Positions 1 through 7,740 of a DNA stretch of 64,000 nt are shown here, piece by piece. Positions within the stretch are counted from its first letter, which is position 1. Every line of letters starts with the position of its first letter. The notes under the pieces were generated by a model, which worked only from the letters and a program-made list of their open reading frames with translations, ran no database searches and had not been told where the DNA came from. Position numbers and translations under genes: made by a program. The DNA is from Enterococcus cecorum (GTDB taxonomy: Bacteria > Bacillota > Bacilli > Lactobacillales > Enterococcaceae): positions 1-64,000 of the forward strand of contig NZ_JAKUDS010000007.1 in NCBI RefSeq assembly GCF_023221775.1, in the 5' to 3' direction.

Positions 1-125
1 CACTTCAAGCGCTAAGAACCGTTAGGTTTAGCTAAGTGGTGAGTAGTTCACAGATAAAGAAATTGAATGGAGTTCTTTTTTCTATCTATCTTTTTTAGTA
101 TAATAAGAGTTCAAGGAGGAATTTT
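1..125 (+). other. Window edge and upstream region of queH
   Basis: No complete gene fits here. One + frame is open from the edge to a TAA at about 39-41 and could be the tail of a gene that begins outside the window; I do not recognise it. A TATAAT at 99-104 is a good -10 for queH, but there is no convincing -35 seventeen bases upstream. AAGGAGGA at 113-120 is the queH ribosome binding site. Confidence 0.35.
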
Positions 126-128
126 TTG

Positions 129-887
129 ATGTTAAATGCAGATATGATTGTTGAAAAAATGAAAAATCAAAAAATCAATTATGATCGTGTGTTACGAAAA
201 ATGATTATTGAATGGGAGAAAAATGAAGAACGCCCAAGAATTTTGTTGCACTCTTGTTGTGCCCCTTGTTCGACTTATACGTTAGAGTTTTTATGCCAAT
301 ATGCTGATGTGACTGTCTTCTTCTCTAATTCTAACATTCATCCTGAAAGTGAATACTTACGTCGGATGATTGTGCAAAAGAAATTTATTGAAGATTTCAA
401 TGCAAATACAGGGAACAATGTGCAACTGATTGTCGATGAATATAAACCCAATGATTTTATTCAAATGATGGTGAAACAAAATTTACATAACGAAAAAGAA
501 GGCGGTAAACGTTGTGATGCGTGCTTTAATCTACGCCTTGACTTAGTTGCCCAAAAAGCCCAAGAGTTAGGATATGATTATTTTGGAAGTGCCTTAACCA
601 TCTCTCCTAAGAAAAATAGTCAATTGATTAACCAAATTGGCATGGATATACAAAAGATTTACAATACAAATTATCTACCAAGTGATTTCAAGAAAAACCA
701 AGGCTACCAACGCTCAATCGAAATGTGTAAAGAATATGATGTGTTTCGTCAATGTTATTGTGGCTGTGTCTTTGCTGCCAAACAACAAGGGATAGATTTT
801 AAAGCGATCAAAAAAGAAGCCCAAGAATATGTAGATAATTACGAAAAAGAAAATGGTAAGTTGGTGTTTACTTTCAATGCTGATTAG
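129..887 (+). CDS. queH: Epoxyqueuosine reductase QueH
   Basis: QueH (formerly DUF208) reduces epoxyqueuosine to queuosine at the wobble base of GUN-anticodon tRNAs; it is the non-homologous replacement of the cobalamin enzyme QueG. The protein has the family's cysteine motifs: HSCCAPCS near residue 42, CDACFNLRL in the middle and CYCGCVF near residue 215, which ligate an Fe-S cluster and a second metal in the family. A TTG at 126 lies directly before the ATG, but AAGGAGGA ends 8 bases before the ATG at 129, so I start there (252 aa). The next gene overlaps its 3' end. Confidence 0.93.
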   Translation: MLNADMIVEKMKNQKINYDRVLRKMIIEWEKNEERPRILLHSCCAPCSTYTLEFLCQYADVTVFFSNSNIHPESEYLRRMIVQKKFIEDFNANTGNNVQLIVDEYKPNDFIQMMVKQNLHNEKEGGKRCDACFNLRLDLVAQKAQELGYDYFGSALTISPKKNSQLINQIGMDIQKIYNTNYLPSDFKKNQGYQRSIEMCKEYDVFRQCYCGCVFAAKQQGIDFKAIKKEAQEYVDNYEKENGKLVFTFNAD

Positions 888-1209
888 TATACTTAACCTC
901 GCCTTCACTTTTTTTATTAGTATTTATCTATGTATCTTTTTAAGTACGGGGCTATTGGTCTTAACCCTAATGTTGCGTGCCAAAAAAATCGTCCAAAAGA
1001 TGCCAACTCCCCAAAAGGAGGTTCAAAGAAAAATGTTTATGACGCAAATGCTATATTTCTTTATCCTTTTAATGATTGTTGCTTGTATCAACACGCTATT
1101 TATCTGGCAAGGCAATTTCTACTTTGGTATTGGACTCATCGCATTTGGCATATTTCATATTATTTTTAAATTCGTGACCAAAAAAGAGCAATTGAAAAAA
1201 ATTCTTTAA
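853..1209 (+). CDS. Small membrane protein, DUF3899-like
   Basis: Protein of 118 aa with about three hydrophobic segments near residues 8-35 and 65-105 and a basic C-terminus. It overlaps the last 35 bases of queH in another frame, so it is probably translated by coupling. The size and two-to-three-helix layout resemble DUF3899 proteins of lactic acid bacteria; this is a loose match and no function is known. An internal ATG at 877 would remove 8 residues, and no strong ribosome binding site decides between the two starts. Confidence 0.6.
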   Translation: MVSWCLLSMLISILNLAFTFFISIYLCIFLSTGLLVLTLMLRAKKIVQKMPTPQKEVQRKMFMTQMLYFFILLMIVACINTLFIWQGNFYFGIGLIAFGIFHIIFKFVTKKEQLKKIL

Positions 1210-1210
1210 A

Positions 1211-1256
1211 AAAACTAGGCAGTTAAATTTTGAACTGCCTAGCTTTTTTTATTTTT
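1211..1256. terminator. Bidirectional intrinsic terminator
   Basis: CTAGGCAGTT (1215-1224) pairs perfectly with AACTGCCTAG (1233-1242) around an 8-base loop. A T-rich tract follows on + and an A-tract precedes it, so it can end queH and its partner on + and the DMT transporter unit on -. Confidence 0.85.
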
Positions 1257-1424
1257 TAAAATTGTAAGAATGGTCAAAGGAATGGTTAAAATCATATAGC
1301 CTAAAATGGCAAAAACAGCTATTCTCCCACCTGTAGCAAGATGTAATGCATTACTTACACCCTCACAAATCAGAATTGCAACTAAATAAATAATAAATAA
1401 TTGAAAAAAACGTTTAAAACTCAT
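1239..1424 (-). CDS. 61-aa membrane protein of unknown function
   Basis: Two hydrophobic segments (about residues 7-25 and 35-55) separated by a Gly/Arg turn, with a short Lys-rich tail that should stay in the cytoplasm. It sits 13 bases after the DMT transporter gene, with AGAAAGGA before the ATG, so the two look like an operon. Its stop codon lies in the arm of the terminator. I do not recognise the family. Confidence 0.6.
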   Translation of the reverse strand: MSFKRFFQLFIIYLVAILICEGVSNALHLATGGRIAVFAILGYMILTIPLTILTILKNKKS

Positions 1425-1437
1425 ACCAAAATCCTTT

Positions 1438-2316
1438 CTATAATTGCTTTTGAATGAGCAGAATCGAACAAAAAACCATTAAAAATCCTACCCACTCAAT
1501 CCAACCAAATGCCATTTGGAAGATGATAATGGAAAATACTAAAGATAAGAGTGGCTCTACCGCTGTTAGTATTCCTGCAAGTGAAGGTGAAATATAGCGT
1601 AAACTTTGGGAATAACAAAAAAAGGATAAAGCCGTTCCCACTAAAGCGACAATTAAAAACTGACTCACTGAAAATAGCGTAAAAGTTCCTGTTGGATGCC
1701 AAAATGGATGAATAAGATTAGCAAAAGTTCCACCAATTAACATCCCCCAACCAACGACACTTAAACTGCCATATTCACTAATCAGTTGTCTTGGCAAGAT
1801 GCTATAAATGGCAATGGCAAGTGCTGCAATCAATCCCATAATAATGGCCATCTTTGGAACAATTAATTGATGTAAATTTCCATGAGTCGCTAGTAATAAT
1901 ATACCAATAAATGCCAACAATAACAAAAATATTGTTTGAAAACTTGGCCAACGTCTTTGTCTAAATGCTTCATAAAAGATGATGAATACTGGACCTGTAA
2001 ATTGGATAATCGTCGCAAAAGAAGCATTGCTAAAAGCTATTGTCTGGAAAAAGCCAGCTTGAACTGCATACATCCCAAAAATTCCAAATAAAATTAAAGC
2101 CAAGGCATCTTTGGGATTTTTAAAAATGGCAAATAGATTTCCTTTATGACTCCCTTGACTGATTAAAATTAATACGAATCCTGAGACAAGCATGCGTGCA
2201 GAAACTAACCAATTGGCAGTAAAGGAAAATTGTTGTAACAAAATTTGTCCGGAAATTCCTGAAATCGCCCAAAATGCCGCTGCACTAGCTGCATAAATCA
2301 TTCCCTTAGTTTTCAC
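1438..2316 (-). CDS. EamA/DMT-family metabolite exporter
   Basis: Protein of 292 aa with ten predicted transmembrane helices arranged as two five-helix EamA repeats (about residues 5-135 and 150-288), the usual architecture of drug/metabolite transporters that export amino acids, nucleobases or similar small molecules. GGAGG lies seven bases before a GTG start at 2316. The substrate cannot be read from sequence. First gene of a two-gene unit with the 61-aa membrane protein. Confidence 0.88.
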   Translation of the reverse strand: MKTKGMIYAASAAAFWAISGISGQILLQQFSFTANWLVSARMLVSGFVLILISQGSHKGNLFAIFKNPKDALALILFGIFGMYAVQAGFFQTIAFSNASFATIIQFTGPVFIIFYEAFRQRRWPSFQTIFLLLLAFIGILLLATHGNLHQLIVPKMAIIMGLIAALAIAIYSILPRQLISEYGSLSVVGWGMLIGGTFANLIHPFWHPTGTFTLFSVSQFLIVALVGTALSFFCYSQSLRYISPSLAGILTAVEPLLSLVFSIIIFQMAFGWIEWVGFLMVFCSILLIQKQL

Positions 2317-2430
2317 TTTTTATCCTCCGCAAAAATTTCATAATACTTATACTATACATGAAAATTCTAAAAATAAAAGGGTTTATCTTACATTTCCCCC
2401 AAATTGCCCCTCCCAGCTGTTTTTAGCGTA

Positions 2431-2465
2431 AAAAAGTGTTGGTATCCTTGAAATACCAACACTTT
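2431..2465 (-). terminator. Intrinsic terminator of the ireB operon
   Basis: AAGTGTTGGTAT (2434-2445) pairs with ATACCAACACTT (2453-2464); on the minus strand the stem is followed by a run of T. It lies just after the DUF1292 stop codon. Confidence 0.85.
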
Positions 2466-2471
2466 GATTGA

Positions 2472-2783
2472 TTATTCTTCCTCTTCAGCCATAAAGGTAT
2501 TGAATACTTCTTCAATCATATCCCATTCGGCTTCCGTTTCGATTTGTTGTAATTCGCCTTCCGTGCCATCTTCATTTTCTAAGTAGGCATAGGCTTGTAA
2601 TTCAACATCTTCATCCTCTGGCACACCAGCAGGATATAACAAGACGTAATTACGGCCAAATTCTTCTTGACCATCAATGGTTAAAAGAATTTCGTATAAA
2701 GTTTCATTTCCTTGGTCATCCACCAAAGTAATGTGTTCATGTCCTTCATGATCGTGATCATGGTCATGATGATGATGTGTCAT
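2472..2783 (-). CDS. DUF1292 (YrzB-like) protein with His-rich N-terminus
   Basis: Acidic 103-aa protein of the YrzB/DUF1292 family, of unknown function, always found after ireB and ruvX in Firmicutes. The domain spans about residues 18-100 ([13 protein letters not shown], then an acidic tail). Its first 17 residues hold nine histidines alternating with Asp/Glu, a likely Zn/Ni/Cu-binding tail; homologues I recall, such as B. subtilis YrzB, start with a much shorter segment. AAAGAGGA precedes the ATG at 2783; a longer in-frame start 10 codons upstream has no such site. Confidence 0.85.
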   Translation of the reverse strand: MTHHHHDHDHDHEGHEHITLVDDQGNETLYEILLTIDGQEEFGRNYVLLYPAGVPEDEDVELQAYAYLENEDGTEGELQQIETEAEWDMIEEVFNTFMAEEEE

Positions 2784-2809
2784 GTTGCATTCCTCTTTTC
2801 TATTTATGT

Positions 2810-3238
2810 TCATAATGATTTACTTGTAATATCTAAATAATTTTGTAAAATCATTACGGCTGCTAATTTATCAATCACTTTCTTGCGTTTTGCTCGCGAA
2901 GTATTAGCTTCCTGTATTAGCATACGCTCTGCCTGCACAGTTGTCAAACGTTCATCTTGATAGTCAACTGGTAACTGAAATTTTTCAGCAATCATTTTCC
3001 CATAAGCTTGTGAAGCCAAGGCGCGTGGTCCAATTGTATTATTCATATTTTTAGGTAGACCCACAACAAACTTTTCAACTTCATATTCTTTCACTAATTC
3101 AGCTAAACGTTCTAAACCAAACTCTTCTTTTTCCTCATCAATTCGAATAATCTCCACACCTTGAGCCGTCCAGCCCATTAAATCACTGACTGCTACGCCA
3201 ACTGTTTTCGAACCGACATCTAACCCCATAATTCTCAT
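2810..3238 (-). CDS. ruvX: Holliday junction resolvase-like YqgF/RuvX
   Basis: 142-aa RNase H-fold protein of the YqgF family, implicated in processing the 5' end of 16S pre-rRNA and named as a putative Holliday junction resolvase. It has the N-terminal [11 protein letters not shown] motif with its catalytic Asp, GLPKNMNNT near residue 60, and DERLTT plus a C-terminal Asp-containing helix. It overlaps the ireB stop by an ATGA junction, indicating translational coupling. The size is normal for the family. Confidence 0.93.
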   Translation of the reverse strand: MRIMGLDVGSKTVGVAVSDLMGWTAQGVEIIRIDEEKEEFGLERLAELVKEYEVEKFVVGLPKNMNNTIGPRALASQAYGKMIAEKFQLPVDYQDERLTTVQAERMLIQEANTSRAKRKKVIDKLAAVMILQNYLDITSKSL

Positions 3239-3504
3239 TGGACATTAATCCCATGGTTCGTTAAGTAATAGCGAATTAACACTTCTAATACTTCATCACG
3301 TTCATGACGTCGAATGAGATTACGAGCATCGCGATAACGAGGAATATAAGCTGGGTCGCCGGATAATAAGTAACCCACGATTTGATTGATTGGGTTATAT
3401 CCTTTTTCTTCAAGTGCACGATAAACAATTTCTAAAGTTTCACTCACTTCTTTTTTACGGTTATCATCAAAACTAAAACGGACTGTTTCATCTGTAAAGC
3501 CCAT
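3235..3504 (-). CDS. ireB: IreB family regulatory phosphoprotein
   Basis: 89-aa member of the IreB (DUF965/YrzL) family. In Enterococcus faecalis IreB is phosphorylated by the Ser/Thr kinase IreK and restrains intrinsic cephalosporin resistance. The N-terminus [10 protein letters not shown] keeps both threonines (Thr4, Thr7) that are phosphorylated there. Start chosen at the ATG with AGAGGTG upstream; a GTG three codons earlier is part of that ribosome binding site. First gene of ireB-ruvX-DUF1292. alaS, which often precedes ireB, is not upstream here. Confidence 0.92.
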   Translation of the reverse strand: MGFTDETVRFSFDDNRKKEVSETLEIVYRALEEKGYNPINQIVGYLLSGDPAYIPRYRDARNLIRRHERDEVLEVLIRYYLTNHGINVQ

Positions 3505-3608
3505 AGTAAACACCTCTTTTTCTAAAATAGAATCGTACTACTTTCTAAGCTCTATTATAACTGATATTTTTATTTTTAGATATGATTTTAGCTTTTTTCT
3601 TAAAATTT

Positions 3609-4442
3609 TTAAAAAGTCCGATAAACATACTCATTTTTGGGTGCTTGAATTTGTTTGACCTGGGATACTTTTACAACTGGTAATTCTCGTTTAAATGGTG
3701 CATAGTATTCCGAAACTAGCTCACCTTCCACTAATAACCAATCATTATTCTTATATGAGGTTGGTTGATCAAAATCAATTCTTAAACCAAAGACCCCAGA
3801 ATCAGCAATACAGTGAATAACACCAAATCTAAATAAGAAAAGATCTTGCTGGTTGGCAGTTGTTGAATGGTACACAAAACCTTTAAATTGAATTTTTTTA
3901 CCAATAAACTCACTTGGATAATTATAGATTATTTCCATCAATTCCAAGTAATTTGTATCAGTAATAACAATTTTTTGATCTTTAGTATATTTATCTAAGA
4001 GTCGATTCATTTGTTTTTGGTAGTCCGAAGTATTGAAATAAATACTGGTGTCTGGACGTAAATACTGCGTTTGAAAATACGGATCACCCGTAGATTCTTT
4101 ACTTAGCGGAAACTGAAAGCCTTTTGCCTCAACAATGGTCGTATCCAAACTAACTTTAGGAAAAGCTAACCCAACCACAATGGGCATCATTAATAAGGCA
4201 TAACCAATCACTTTTTGATACCCTTTTTGCATGCCATGATGATGGTCGTCTTCATGTTGAGCGGTGTGCTTATCATTTTTCACCCATTTAAAAAGTTGCA
4301 CAAGCGCTAATAAAAAAGCGAGTCCCATAGATAAAAAGGCTAAATAGCGATAATGGACGTTAATATATTGATTAAGCTTGCCACTGATTTGCAAAAACAT
4401 CATCAACCAAACATAACCAATCAAAATTAAAAATCTTATCAT
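3609..4442 (-). CDS. TIGR03943 family membrane protein
   Basis: About 277 aa: an N-terminal transmembrane pair (residues 5-60), a His-rich segment near residues 65-80 (HEDDHHHG), a third helix, and an extracytoplasmic domain with the conserved HCIADSGVFGLRI region. Family members (B. subtilis YcgQ type) are encoded beside the permease found immediately upstream; function is unproven, with metal or anion homeostasis suspected. The start at the ATG at 4442, two bases after the permease stop, has GGTGGT upstream; an overlapping ATG at 4457 lacks a site. Confidence 0.82.
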   Translation of the reverse strand: MIRFLILIGYVWLMMFLQISGKLNQYINVHYRYLAFLSMGLAFLLALVQLFKWVKNDKHTAQHEDDHHHGMQKGYQKVIGYALLMMPIVVGLAFPKVSLDTTIVEAKGFQFPLSKESTGDPYFQTQYLRPDTSIYFNTSDYQKQMNRLLDKYTKDQKIVITDTNYLELMEIIYNYPSEFIGKKIQFKGFVYHSTTANQQDLFLFRFGVIHCIADSGVFGLRIDFDQPTSYKNNDWLLVEGELVSEYYAPFKRELPVVKVSQVKQIQAPKNEYVYRTF

Positions 4443-4444
4443 CC

Positions 4445-5353
4445 TTACACCACCCATGCATAGATAATGACTACAAACGCAACTAAGCCAACCATTGAGG
4501 CAATAAAGCGCGTATTAAAGTAGCGTTTCATCATTAACAAATTCTTGATATCCACCATCGGACCAAAGACTAAAAAGGCAATCACCGGTGCTTGGCCAAA
4601 TAAACTTAATAAACTTGAACCGATAAACGCATCTGCTTCGGAACACAGCGATAAAATAACAGCTAAAATTATCATCACAAAAATAGCGAGTAATTTCGTA
4701 GAGCCTAAAGTGAGTATCCATTTTGTCGGTAAGTAAGTTTGCATGCTTGCTGATAAAAGTGCACCAATCATTAAGTAGCGCCCTGTATCAAAGAATTCAT
4801 CCAAACTATGATCTAACACGTGACCAATGGCGTGGATGCGACTTGTTTTTTCATGATGATCGTGTTGATGCACTGACACTTCTTGCATCGCGCGTAGACC
4901 TTCTTCATTTAAAATAGGTTGCTTATAAAAATAGGCCAACCAACTACCCACAACTACTGCTACAAGTAAACTCCCCACTGCTCTAAGCAAGGCAAATTTC
5001 CATGAATTTCCAAAAGCAATAAAGGTTGAAAATAAGACAATCGGATTAATAATAGGTGCGGTCAACATAAAAGCAAATGCCGTATAAGTCGGCACTTTTT
5101 TACGTACAAATTGATTCACAATCGGTACAATCCCACACTCGCAAGATGGAAAAAAGATTCCCATGGTAGAACCAACTAAAATCGATAAAAACTTATTATT
5201 TGGCAAAAATTTCTTCACGCGCTCGGGAGTTAGGTATACGTGAAGCGCACCAGAAATAATACATCCCAATAAGACAAATGGTAAAGCTTCTATGACAATG
5301 GATAAAAAAATCATACTCATTTGTAAAAACGAATGAGGTAGCTGTTGAAACAT
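4445..5353 (-). CDS. UPF0718 (ArsP-like) permease
   Basis: 302-aa permease with eight or so helices and the family's paired cysteine motifs, PSCECGIVPIV near residue 75 and LCSEADAFIGSSL near residue 240. A His-rich cytoplasmic loop (HQHDHHEK) lies near residue 160. Relatives include ArsP efflux pumps for organoarsenicals and YcgR-type permeases of unknown substrate paired with TIGR03943 proteins, as here. AGGAGG precedes the ATG. I see no Zur or CopY-type operator in the short upstream region. Confidence 0.82.
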   Translation of the reverse strand: MFQQLPHSFLQMSMIFLSIVIEALPFVLLGCIISGALHVYLTPERVKKFLPNNKFLSILVGSTMGIFFPSCECGIVPIVNQFVRKKVPTYTAFAFMLTAPIINPIVLFSTFIAFGNSWKFALLRAVGSLLVAVVVGSWLAYFYKQPILNEEGLRAMQEVSVHQHDHHEKTSRIHAIGHVLDHSLDEFFDTGRYLMIGALLSASMQTYLPTKWILTLGSTKLLAIFVMIILAVILSLCSEADAFIGSSLLSLFGQAPVIAFLVFGPMVDIKNLLMMKRYFNTRFIASMVGLVAFVVIIYAWVV

Positions 5354-5450
5354 AACTTTCCTCCTAACGACTTATCTTTCAATTAATTAGAGTATAACGA
5401 AACGAAAGAAAGTACAACCATTCAAGCTTAATCTTAAGAAAAAAGCATAC

Positions 5451-5852
5451 TCAATAAATATGATAATTATCTATACCCTCTTGTTCGATAGTAATGATTA
5501 ATTGATGTGGTAGACAGATACTTGTTTGACCAACTGTATCAATCCAACCCGTTCTTACAGCAATTTGGTCAGGGCTATTATCTTCTTTCACACGTATTCG
5601 TCCATGATAAATTTCAATAATATTATATTGCTTTTTATTAGGATAATATGTTTTTAAAATATGTTGTTTTTTTGTTAAATCAAATCTTTCTACTTCTTTT
5701 CCTTTAATTTTTACAATAGCATATTTTGTGGTTACTAGATTATTTTCATTTGATTGTTGAACATGAAAAAAAACTAATGGTAAAAATGAAGCAAAAAGAA
5801 ATAATACAATCAAAATAAGATCGCCAAACTTCATTCTCATTAAGTGGTACAT
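5451..5852 (-). CDS. NusG domain II-containing membrane-anchored protein
   Basis: One N-terminal transmembrane helix (about residues 10-30) followed by an extracytoplasmic beta-rich domain of about 95 residues, which fits the NusG-domain-II family (VKIKGKEVERFDL, RIRVKEDNSPDQ, GWI, CLPHQLIITIE). In relatives this protein is usually beside a Gx-type ECF component or a FMN-binding lipoprotein; neither is adjacent here. Three in-frame ATGs at the start are not separated by a ribosome binding site, so the first six residues are uncertain. Confidence 0.78.
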   Translation of the reverse strand: MYHLMRMKFGDLILIVLFLFASFLPLVFFHVQQSNENNLVTTKYAIVKIKGKEVERFDLTKKQHILKTYYPNKKQYNIIEIYHGRIRVKEDNSPDQIAVRTGWIDTVGQTSICLPHQLIITIEQEGIDNYHIY

Positions 5853-5921
5853 CTAACTACAAACTACTTAAAAATAGGTTTACCAATAATAAATTTAAGT
5901 AGTCTCTCCTTTCATAGAATT

Positions 5922-5966
5922 TAAAAATAGGCTTATTTATGAACAATGGTATCATAAATAAGCCTA
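5922..5966 (-). terminator. Terminator of the zinc-starvation unit
   Basis: A perfect 14-bp stem, AGGCTTATTTATGA (5929-5942) against TCATAAATAAGCCT (5952-5965), with ATTTTTAAA following on the minus strand. It closes the rpsN-rpmG-small-ORF unit 13 bases after the last stop codon. Confidence 0.8.
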
Positions 5967-5978
5967 ATTAAACTTTTA

Positions 5979-6101
5979 CTATATAGAATTTTTTAATTTA
6001 TTTTTTTTATGCAATTTTATTATCTTTAATGCTCGTTTTCTTGTTTTGATATTTGGACTTTTCAATCGTCTGTAAGCACTAGACAAATCATTCTTTTCCA
6101 A
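5979..6101 (-). CDS. 40-aa basic peptide, putative metal homeostasis protein
   Basis: Short ORF starting at TTG with AGAGGGA upstream, encoding a Lys/Arg-rich peptide (EKNDLSSAYRRLKSPNIKTR and a KRALKIIK helix). It closely resembles a family of 30-40-aa proteins in enterococci and lactobacilli that I recall as annotated putative metal homeostasis protein; this is from memory, not a search. It lies 50 bases after rpmG and before the terminator, so it should share Zur control. The strongly basic composition suggests RNA or ribosome binding, which is inference. Confidence 0.65.
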   Translation of the reverse strand: MEKNDLSSAYRRLKSPNIKTRKRALKIIKLHKKNKLKNSI

Positions 6102-6151
6102 TATTTCTTCCCTCTTTCCGTATATCTGATATCTTCACTTATTTGGATTAT

Positions 6152-6301
6152 TTATTTTACTTCTTTAAAAACTACTTTTTTACGTAATTTGGGTGAATAT
6201 TTCTTTAATTCTAGCCTTTCAGGCGTATTACGTGTATTTTTTGTTGTTAAATAAATTCTTTCCTTTGTTATCGCACATTCTAAAATAATATTTTTTCGCA
6301 T
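6152..6301 (-). CDS. rpmG: Ribosomal protein L33, zinc-free paralogue
   Basis: 49-aa L33 with the family core ([31 protein letters not shown]). The zinc-binding form has two CxxC pairs; here only Cys9 of the first remains and the second is SPKL, so it cannot hold Zn. Such C-minus paralogues replace the zinc form under zinc starvation. The start is ATG at 6301 with GGGAGGGAAAG upstream, in the same direction as and 116 bases after the zinc-free S14 gene. Confidence 0.9.
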   Translation of the reverse strand: MRKNIILECAITKERIYLTTKNTRNTPERLELKKYSPKLRKKVVFKEVK

Positions 6302-6417
6302 AGTTCTTTCCCTCCCAGTAGATATTTTTTCTAAATTATCGTCTAATTCTCAACTTGAAAACCTATGAATCATAAAATTTATCACACTACAATTCCCTAT
6401 TCATTGATTTCCTGTTA

Positions 6418-6687
6418 TTACCAACTTGCTTTTCTCACCCCAGGAAGTAACCCTTGATGAGCCAATTCCCTAAATTTAATGCGAGACATTCCAAATTTAC
6501 GCATATACCCACGAGGACGACCATCAAGCTGGTCTCTTAATTTTAAACGATTTGGATTAGCATCTTTAGGTAATTTTGCTAAGGCTGCATAATTTTTTTC
6601 TTGCTTTAGCTGTCTTCTCAAATCAGCATATTGTTCAATTAACACTGCTTGTTTTTTTGCTTTTTCGATCTTTGCTTTTTTTGCCAT
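6418..6687 (-). CDS. rpsN: Ribosomal protein S14, zinc-independent paralogue
   Basis: 89-aa S14 of the long, cysteine-free type. The zinc-dependent housekeeping form in Firmicutes is about 61 aa with two CxxC pairs; this one has no cysteine and keeps the C-terminal signature [20 protein letters not shown]. It lets 30S assembly continue when zinc is scarce. AGAGGTG precedes the ATG. A Zur box covers the predicted transcription start, so the gene should be silent when zinc is plentiful. Confidence 0.95.
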   Translation of the reverse strand: MAKKAKIEKAKKQAVLIEQYADLRRQLKQEKNYAALAKLPKDANPNRLKLRDQLDGRPRGYMRKFGMSRIKFRELAHQGLLPGVRKASW

Positions 6688-6706
6688 AATACACCTCTAC
6701 TCTTTT

Positions 6707-6763
6707 AAATCGTAATGATTTCGATTTGTAAACTATATTAACATCTCTTTAAATCATTGTCAA
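6707..6763 (-). promoter_or_regulatory. Promoter and Zur box of rpsN-rpmG
   Basis: On the minus strand TTGACA (6758-6763) is 17 bases from TAATAT (6735-6740). A 21-bp near-palindrome at 6707-6727, AAATCGTAAT-G-ATTTCGATTT with one mismatch between arms, matches the Firmicute Zur consensus and covers the expected +1 to +21 region, the right place for a repressor. Confidence 0.85.
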
Positions 6764-6769
6764 TAAAAA

Positions 6770-6803
6770 AAGTGAAGAGCACTATTTTACTAGCCTCTCC
6801 ACT
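6770..6803 (-). terminator. Intrinsic terminator of rex
   Basis: On the minus strand AGTGGAGAG pairs with CTCTTCACT (one G.T pair) and is followed by TTTTTTTATTG. It directly adjoins the -35 region of the rpsN promoter. Confidence 0.75.
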
Positions 6804-6828
6804 CATTTATTGATAACCAAGAATAAAT

Positions 6829-7485
6829 TTAATTATGTACAAAAATATCCATTGGTGGATTATCAGAATTTAAAAAGTAAATCAAAGTCTGTAACTCATT
6901 CGTTAAGTCTACGTTTTGGATAATCACATCTTGTGGTGCATTCAAACGAACTGGCGTAAAATTAAGAATGCCCTTCACTCCTGATTCAACCAATTCATTA
7001 ACGACATCTTGTGATTTATCAGCAGGTACAGTTAAGATGGCAATGTCAATTGCTTGAATCTTAATTTGTTCCTTCATGTCGCTCATTGGATAAACAGGAA
7101 TTCCATCAATAATCCGTCCAACTAGGTTTTCATCCACATCAAATGCCGCACTAATGCGAATAGAGTTACTATGATGGAACTTGTACTTCAGCAAAGCACT
7201 TCCTAGATTTCCGACCCCAATCAAGGCAACATTAGTCATCTTGTCTTCATTTAAAGTCACAGCAAAGAACAGCATCACTTCTTCAACGTCGTAACCATAG
7301 CCACGTTTCCCTAATTCCCCAAAATAAGAGAAATCACGACGAATCGTTGCGCTGTCAACTTGTACCGCTTCACTTAATTCAGTAGAAGATACTTTCTTTT
7401 TACCTGCTTGATGGAGCATTTTTAAGTATCTATAGTAAATCGGTAAACGTTTGGCAGTAGCTTTTGGAATTTGTTTTTCTTTCAC
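6829..7485 (-). CDS. rex: Redox-sensing transcriptional repressor Rex
   Basis: About 218 aa. An N-terminal winged helix (residues 1-80, with [19 protein letters not shown]) binds DNA and a Rossmann domain ([10 protein letters not shown] near residue 90) binds NADH/NAD+. Rex represses fermentation and respiration genes until the NADH/NAD+ ratio rises. The start is GTG at 7485, six bases after GGAGGGG; the upstream TTG at 7500 overlaps that site. It is back to back with the ABC-F gene, as in B. subtilis where ydiF lies beside rex. Confidence 0.95.
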   Translation of the reverse strand: MKEKQIPKATAKRLPIYYRYLKMLHQAGKKKVSSTELSEAVQVDSATIRRDFSYFGELGKRGYGYDVEEVMLFFAVTLNEDKMTNVALIGVGNLGSALLKYKFHHSNSIRISAAFDVDENLVGRIIDGIPVYPMSDMKEQIKIQAIDIAILTVPADKSQDVVNELVESGVKGILNFTPVRLNAPQDVIIQNVDLTNELQTLIYFLNSDNPPMDIFVHN

Positions 7486-7740
7486 GTTTTTCCCCTCCAA
7501 TTTGTGAACTATTCACTATTTCCATGGTTATCTTAACAGACTTCACACAAAAAAAGCAATTTATCTGCTCACAAATTAGCAACTATTTTTCAAATTCATT
7601 CATCATTTTAAAAGCGATTACAGACATCCACAAAATCCATGAGAAAGAAGCAAAATTTTTCTAAACTATCTTTTGCTTTTTTAGATTGAATTTCTATGAT
7701 AGACTGAGAATGCAGTAAATTTTAAAGGATGAAAATAATT

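Noticed and set aside
1-60. 3' end of a structured RNA such as RNase P RNA
   Set aside because: The visible bases do not match the RNase P 3' end I remember, and too little sequence is present to fold.
5341-5450. Zur or CopY operator before the permease gene
   Set aside because: No TCGTAAT-type palindrome and no TACA-N2-TGTA motif is present.
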